A DNA stretch of 34,654 nt from Burkholderiales bacterium (GTDB lineage Bacteria > Pseudomonadota > Gammaproteobacteria > Burkholderiales > Casimicrobiaceae): the NCBI GenBank assembly GCA_025925475.1, contig JAICLP010000004.1, positions 1 to 34,654 of the forward strand, written 5' to 3'. The notes beneath the pieces were generated by a model, which worked only from the letters and a program-made list of their open reading frames with translations, had not been told where the DNA came from and searched no databases. Positions within the stretch are counted from its first letter, which is position 1. Every line of letters begins with the position of its first letter. Below are positions 33,358-34,654 of this stretch, piece after piece. A program made the translations under genes and the position numbers.

Positions 33358-33415
33358 GGCCCGGCGCCGCTGACGCTCGCTGTCGCCACGCCGCGCAGCA
33401 TGGCAAGATTCCGGC

Positions 33416-34642
33416 ATGGAAGCTTTTCTCTTTTCCGGCGGCCGCTTCCTCGACCCGCGTCTGCCCGAGCTGCGCGACGGCATCGACGTGCTCGTCGAGG
33501 GCGATCGCGTCCGCGAAGTGTCCGATCGGCCGATCGCATCGCAGGCGGCGACGCGCATCGACCTGCGCGGGCGCACGCTGATGCCCGGCCTCATCGACGC
33601 GCATGTCCACTTCTTCCTCGCCGAAGTGAACCTGGCGTCGCTCGACGGCATGCCGCTGACGCTGCTGACGGCGAAGGCCGCCGCGGCCGCGCGCCGCATG
33701 CTGATGCGCGGCTTCACCACGGTACGCGACGCCGGCGGCAGCGATTACGGCATCAGGACGGCGATCGAGGAGGGCCTCGTCGACGGCCCGCGCGTCTTCA
33801 TCGCCGGCATGCCGATCAGCCAGACCGGCGGCCATGCCGACTTTCGCCGGCGCACGCAGTCCGATTTCGAGTGCTCGTGTTGCTCGGGCTTGGCGTACAT
33901 GAGCCGCATCGCCGACGGCGTGCCCGACATGCTGAAGGCCGTGCGCGACGAGCTGCGCAAGGGCGCCGATCAGATCAAGCTGATGGTGTCGGGCGGCGTC
34001 GCATCGCAGAGCGATCCGCTCGAAAGCCTGCAGTTCCGCGTCGACGAGATCGAGGCCGCCGTCGAGCAGGCGACGAGCTGGGGCACGTACGTGATGGCAC
34101 ACGCGTACTCGGCGGCGGCGATCGGACGCGCCGTCGACTGCGGCGTGCGCACGATCGAGCACGGCAACCTGATCGACGAGCCGGTGGCGCGGCGCATGGC
34201 CGCGCGCGGCGCGTACATCGTGCCGACGCTCGTGACCTACGAATGCCTGCAGCGTCGCGGGCCCGATTACGGCCTCACGCCCTACAGCCTGCAGAAGAAC
34301 CGGATCGTGCTCGAGGCGGGATTGCGTTCGCTCGAGCTATGCCGCGCGGCCGGCGTGCGCATCGGCTTCGGCACCGACCTGCTGGGCGCGCTACAGGACG
34401 ACCAGTGCAACGAATTCCTGATCCGCGCGCAGGCGATGCCGCCGCACGAGGTGATCCAGTCGGCGACGATCGTCAACGCGCAGATCGTCCGCCGCGAAGG
34501 CGAGCTGGGCGAGCTCGTCCCAGGCGCGTACGCCGACCTCCTCGTCGTCGACGGCGATCCGTACCGCGATCTCGGCGTGCTGCAGGACCAGGGCGCGCAC
34601 ATCGCGGGCATCATGAAGGGCGGGCGCTGGTACAAATCATGA
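33416..34642 (+). CDS. Amidohydrolase-superfamily metal-dependent hydrolase (prolidase-like)
   Basis: A complete 408-residue enzyme of the amidohydrolase superfamily with a binuclear metal site. His63 and His65 in LIDAHVHFF, a probable carboxylated lysine in DQIKLMVSGG, metal histidines in VMAHAYS and IEHGNLID, and the catalytic Asp in FGTDLLG are all present. It resembles the Xaa-Pro/Xaa-Arg dipeptidase subgroup (Met_dep_hydrolase_A). The composite N- and C-terminal beta domain (FSGGRFLDP ... GAYADLLVVDGDPY) is typical. ATG at 33416. It diverges from the epimerase gene, so it is probably part of the same hydroxyproline/peptide catabolic region and could release proline or hydroxyproline from dipeptides. 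The exact substrate is unknown. The window ends 12 bases downstream. Confidence 0.9.
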   Translation: MEAFLFSGGRFLDPRLPELRDGIDVLVEGDRVREVSDRPIASQAATRIDLRGRTLMPGLIDAHVHFFLAEVNLASLDGMPLTLLTAKAAAAARRMLMRGFTTVRDAGGSDYGIRTAIEEGLVDGPRVFIAGMPISQTGGHADFRRRTQSDFECSCCSGLAYMSRIADGVPDMLKAVRDELRKGADQIKLMVSGGVASQSDPLESLQFRVDEIEAAVEQATSWGTYVMAHAYSAAAIGRAVDCGVRTIEHGNLIDEPVARRMAARGAYIVPTLVTYECLQRRGPDYGLTPYSLQKNRIVLEAGLRSLELCRAAGVRIGFGTDLLGALQDDQCNEFLIRAQAMPPHEVIQSATIVNAQIVRREGELGELVPGAYADLLVVDGDPYRDLGVLQDQGAHIAGIMKGGRWYKS

Positions 34643-34654
34643 ATTAATTGCGCC

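Overview
This is a high-GC chromosomal stretch with a betaproteobacterial look, most likely Burkholderiales. The gene order hemA-prfA-prmC, the neighbourhood ridA-recG, the many ABC uptake operons and the style of the dispersed GC-rich repeats all point that way. This placement is inference from gene order, not from a database match. No phage, CRISPR array, insertion sequence or plasmid gene is visible.

Layout. (1) 1-3432: the N-terminal part of a family 2 glycosyltransferase (minus), a divergent Ldh_2/MDH2-type dehydrogenase, and a convergent secreted subtilisin-type (S8) protease. (2) 3586-7694, minus: hemA, prfA, a GNAT acetyltransferase, prmC and a possible 45-residue membrane peptide. 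RF1 (PrfA) and its glutamine methyltransferase (PrmC) lie in one cluster with an acetyltransferase between them. (3) 7810-11597: a CPBP membrane protease, recG (minus), a small DUF2442 protein (plus) and ridA (minus). (4) 11690-11820: tRNA-Ala(CGC) with its own -10 box and an intrinsic terminator. (5) 12088-14341: a three-gene polar amino acid ABC importer. (6) 14383-20592, minus: an operon for a polyamine-type ABC importer. It holds a Tat-exported binding protein, a BPL_N/glutamine-amidotransferase-like protein, an ATPase and two permeases, most joined by 4-base stop/start overlaps, followed by a homologue of phosphosulfolactate synthase (ComA). (7) 20712-27820, plus: a GAF-domain protein, a branched-chain amino acid-type importer (LivG, LivF, LivJ, LivH, LivM order) and recQ directly behind it. 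(8) 27854-34642: an eroded fragment, possibly of a binding protein, then gamma-glutamyltransferase, a DHDPS-family deaminase, a DadA-like FAD oxidase and a proline racemase-family epimerase (all minus), and a divergent amidohydrolase. The last four metabolic genes form a coherent trans-4-hydroxyproline and peptide catabolic cluster.

Three families of short dispersed repeats run through the window. Family A (four copies) and family B (three copies) are GC-rich palindromic elements. Members lie inside coding sequence: a B copy makes an in-frame insertion of about 29 residues in RecG, an A copy encodes the N terminus of the polyamine-type ATPase, and another A copy encodes the C-terminal tail of the epimerase. 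Family C (two copies) consists of long GGGTC...GACCC inverted repeats, one between convergent CPBP and recG, the other immediately in front of livH. These repeats, the ComA/BPL_N-associated importer and the acetyltransferase between prfA and prmC are the most unusual features. I do not see a clearly new defence or mobile system.
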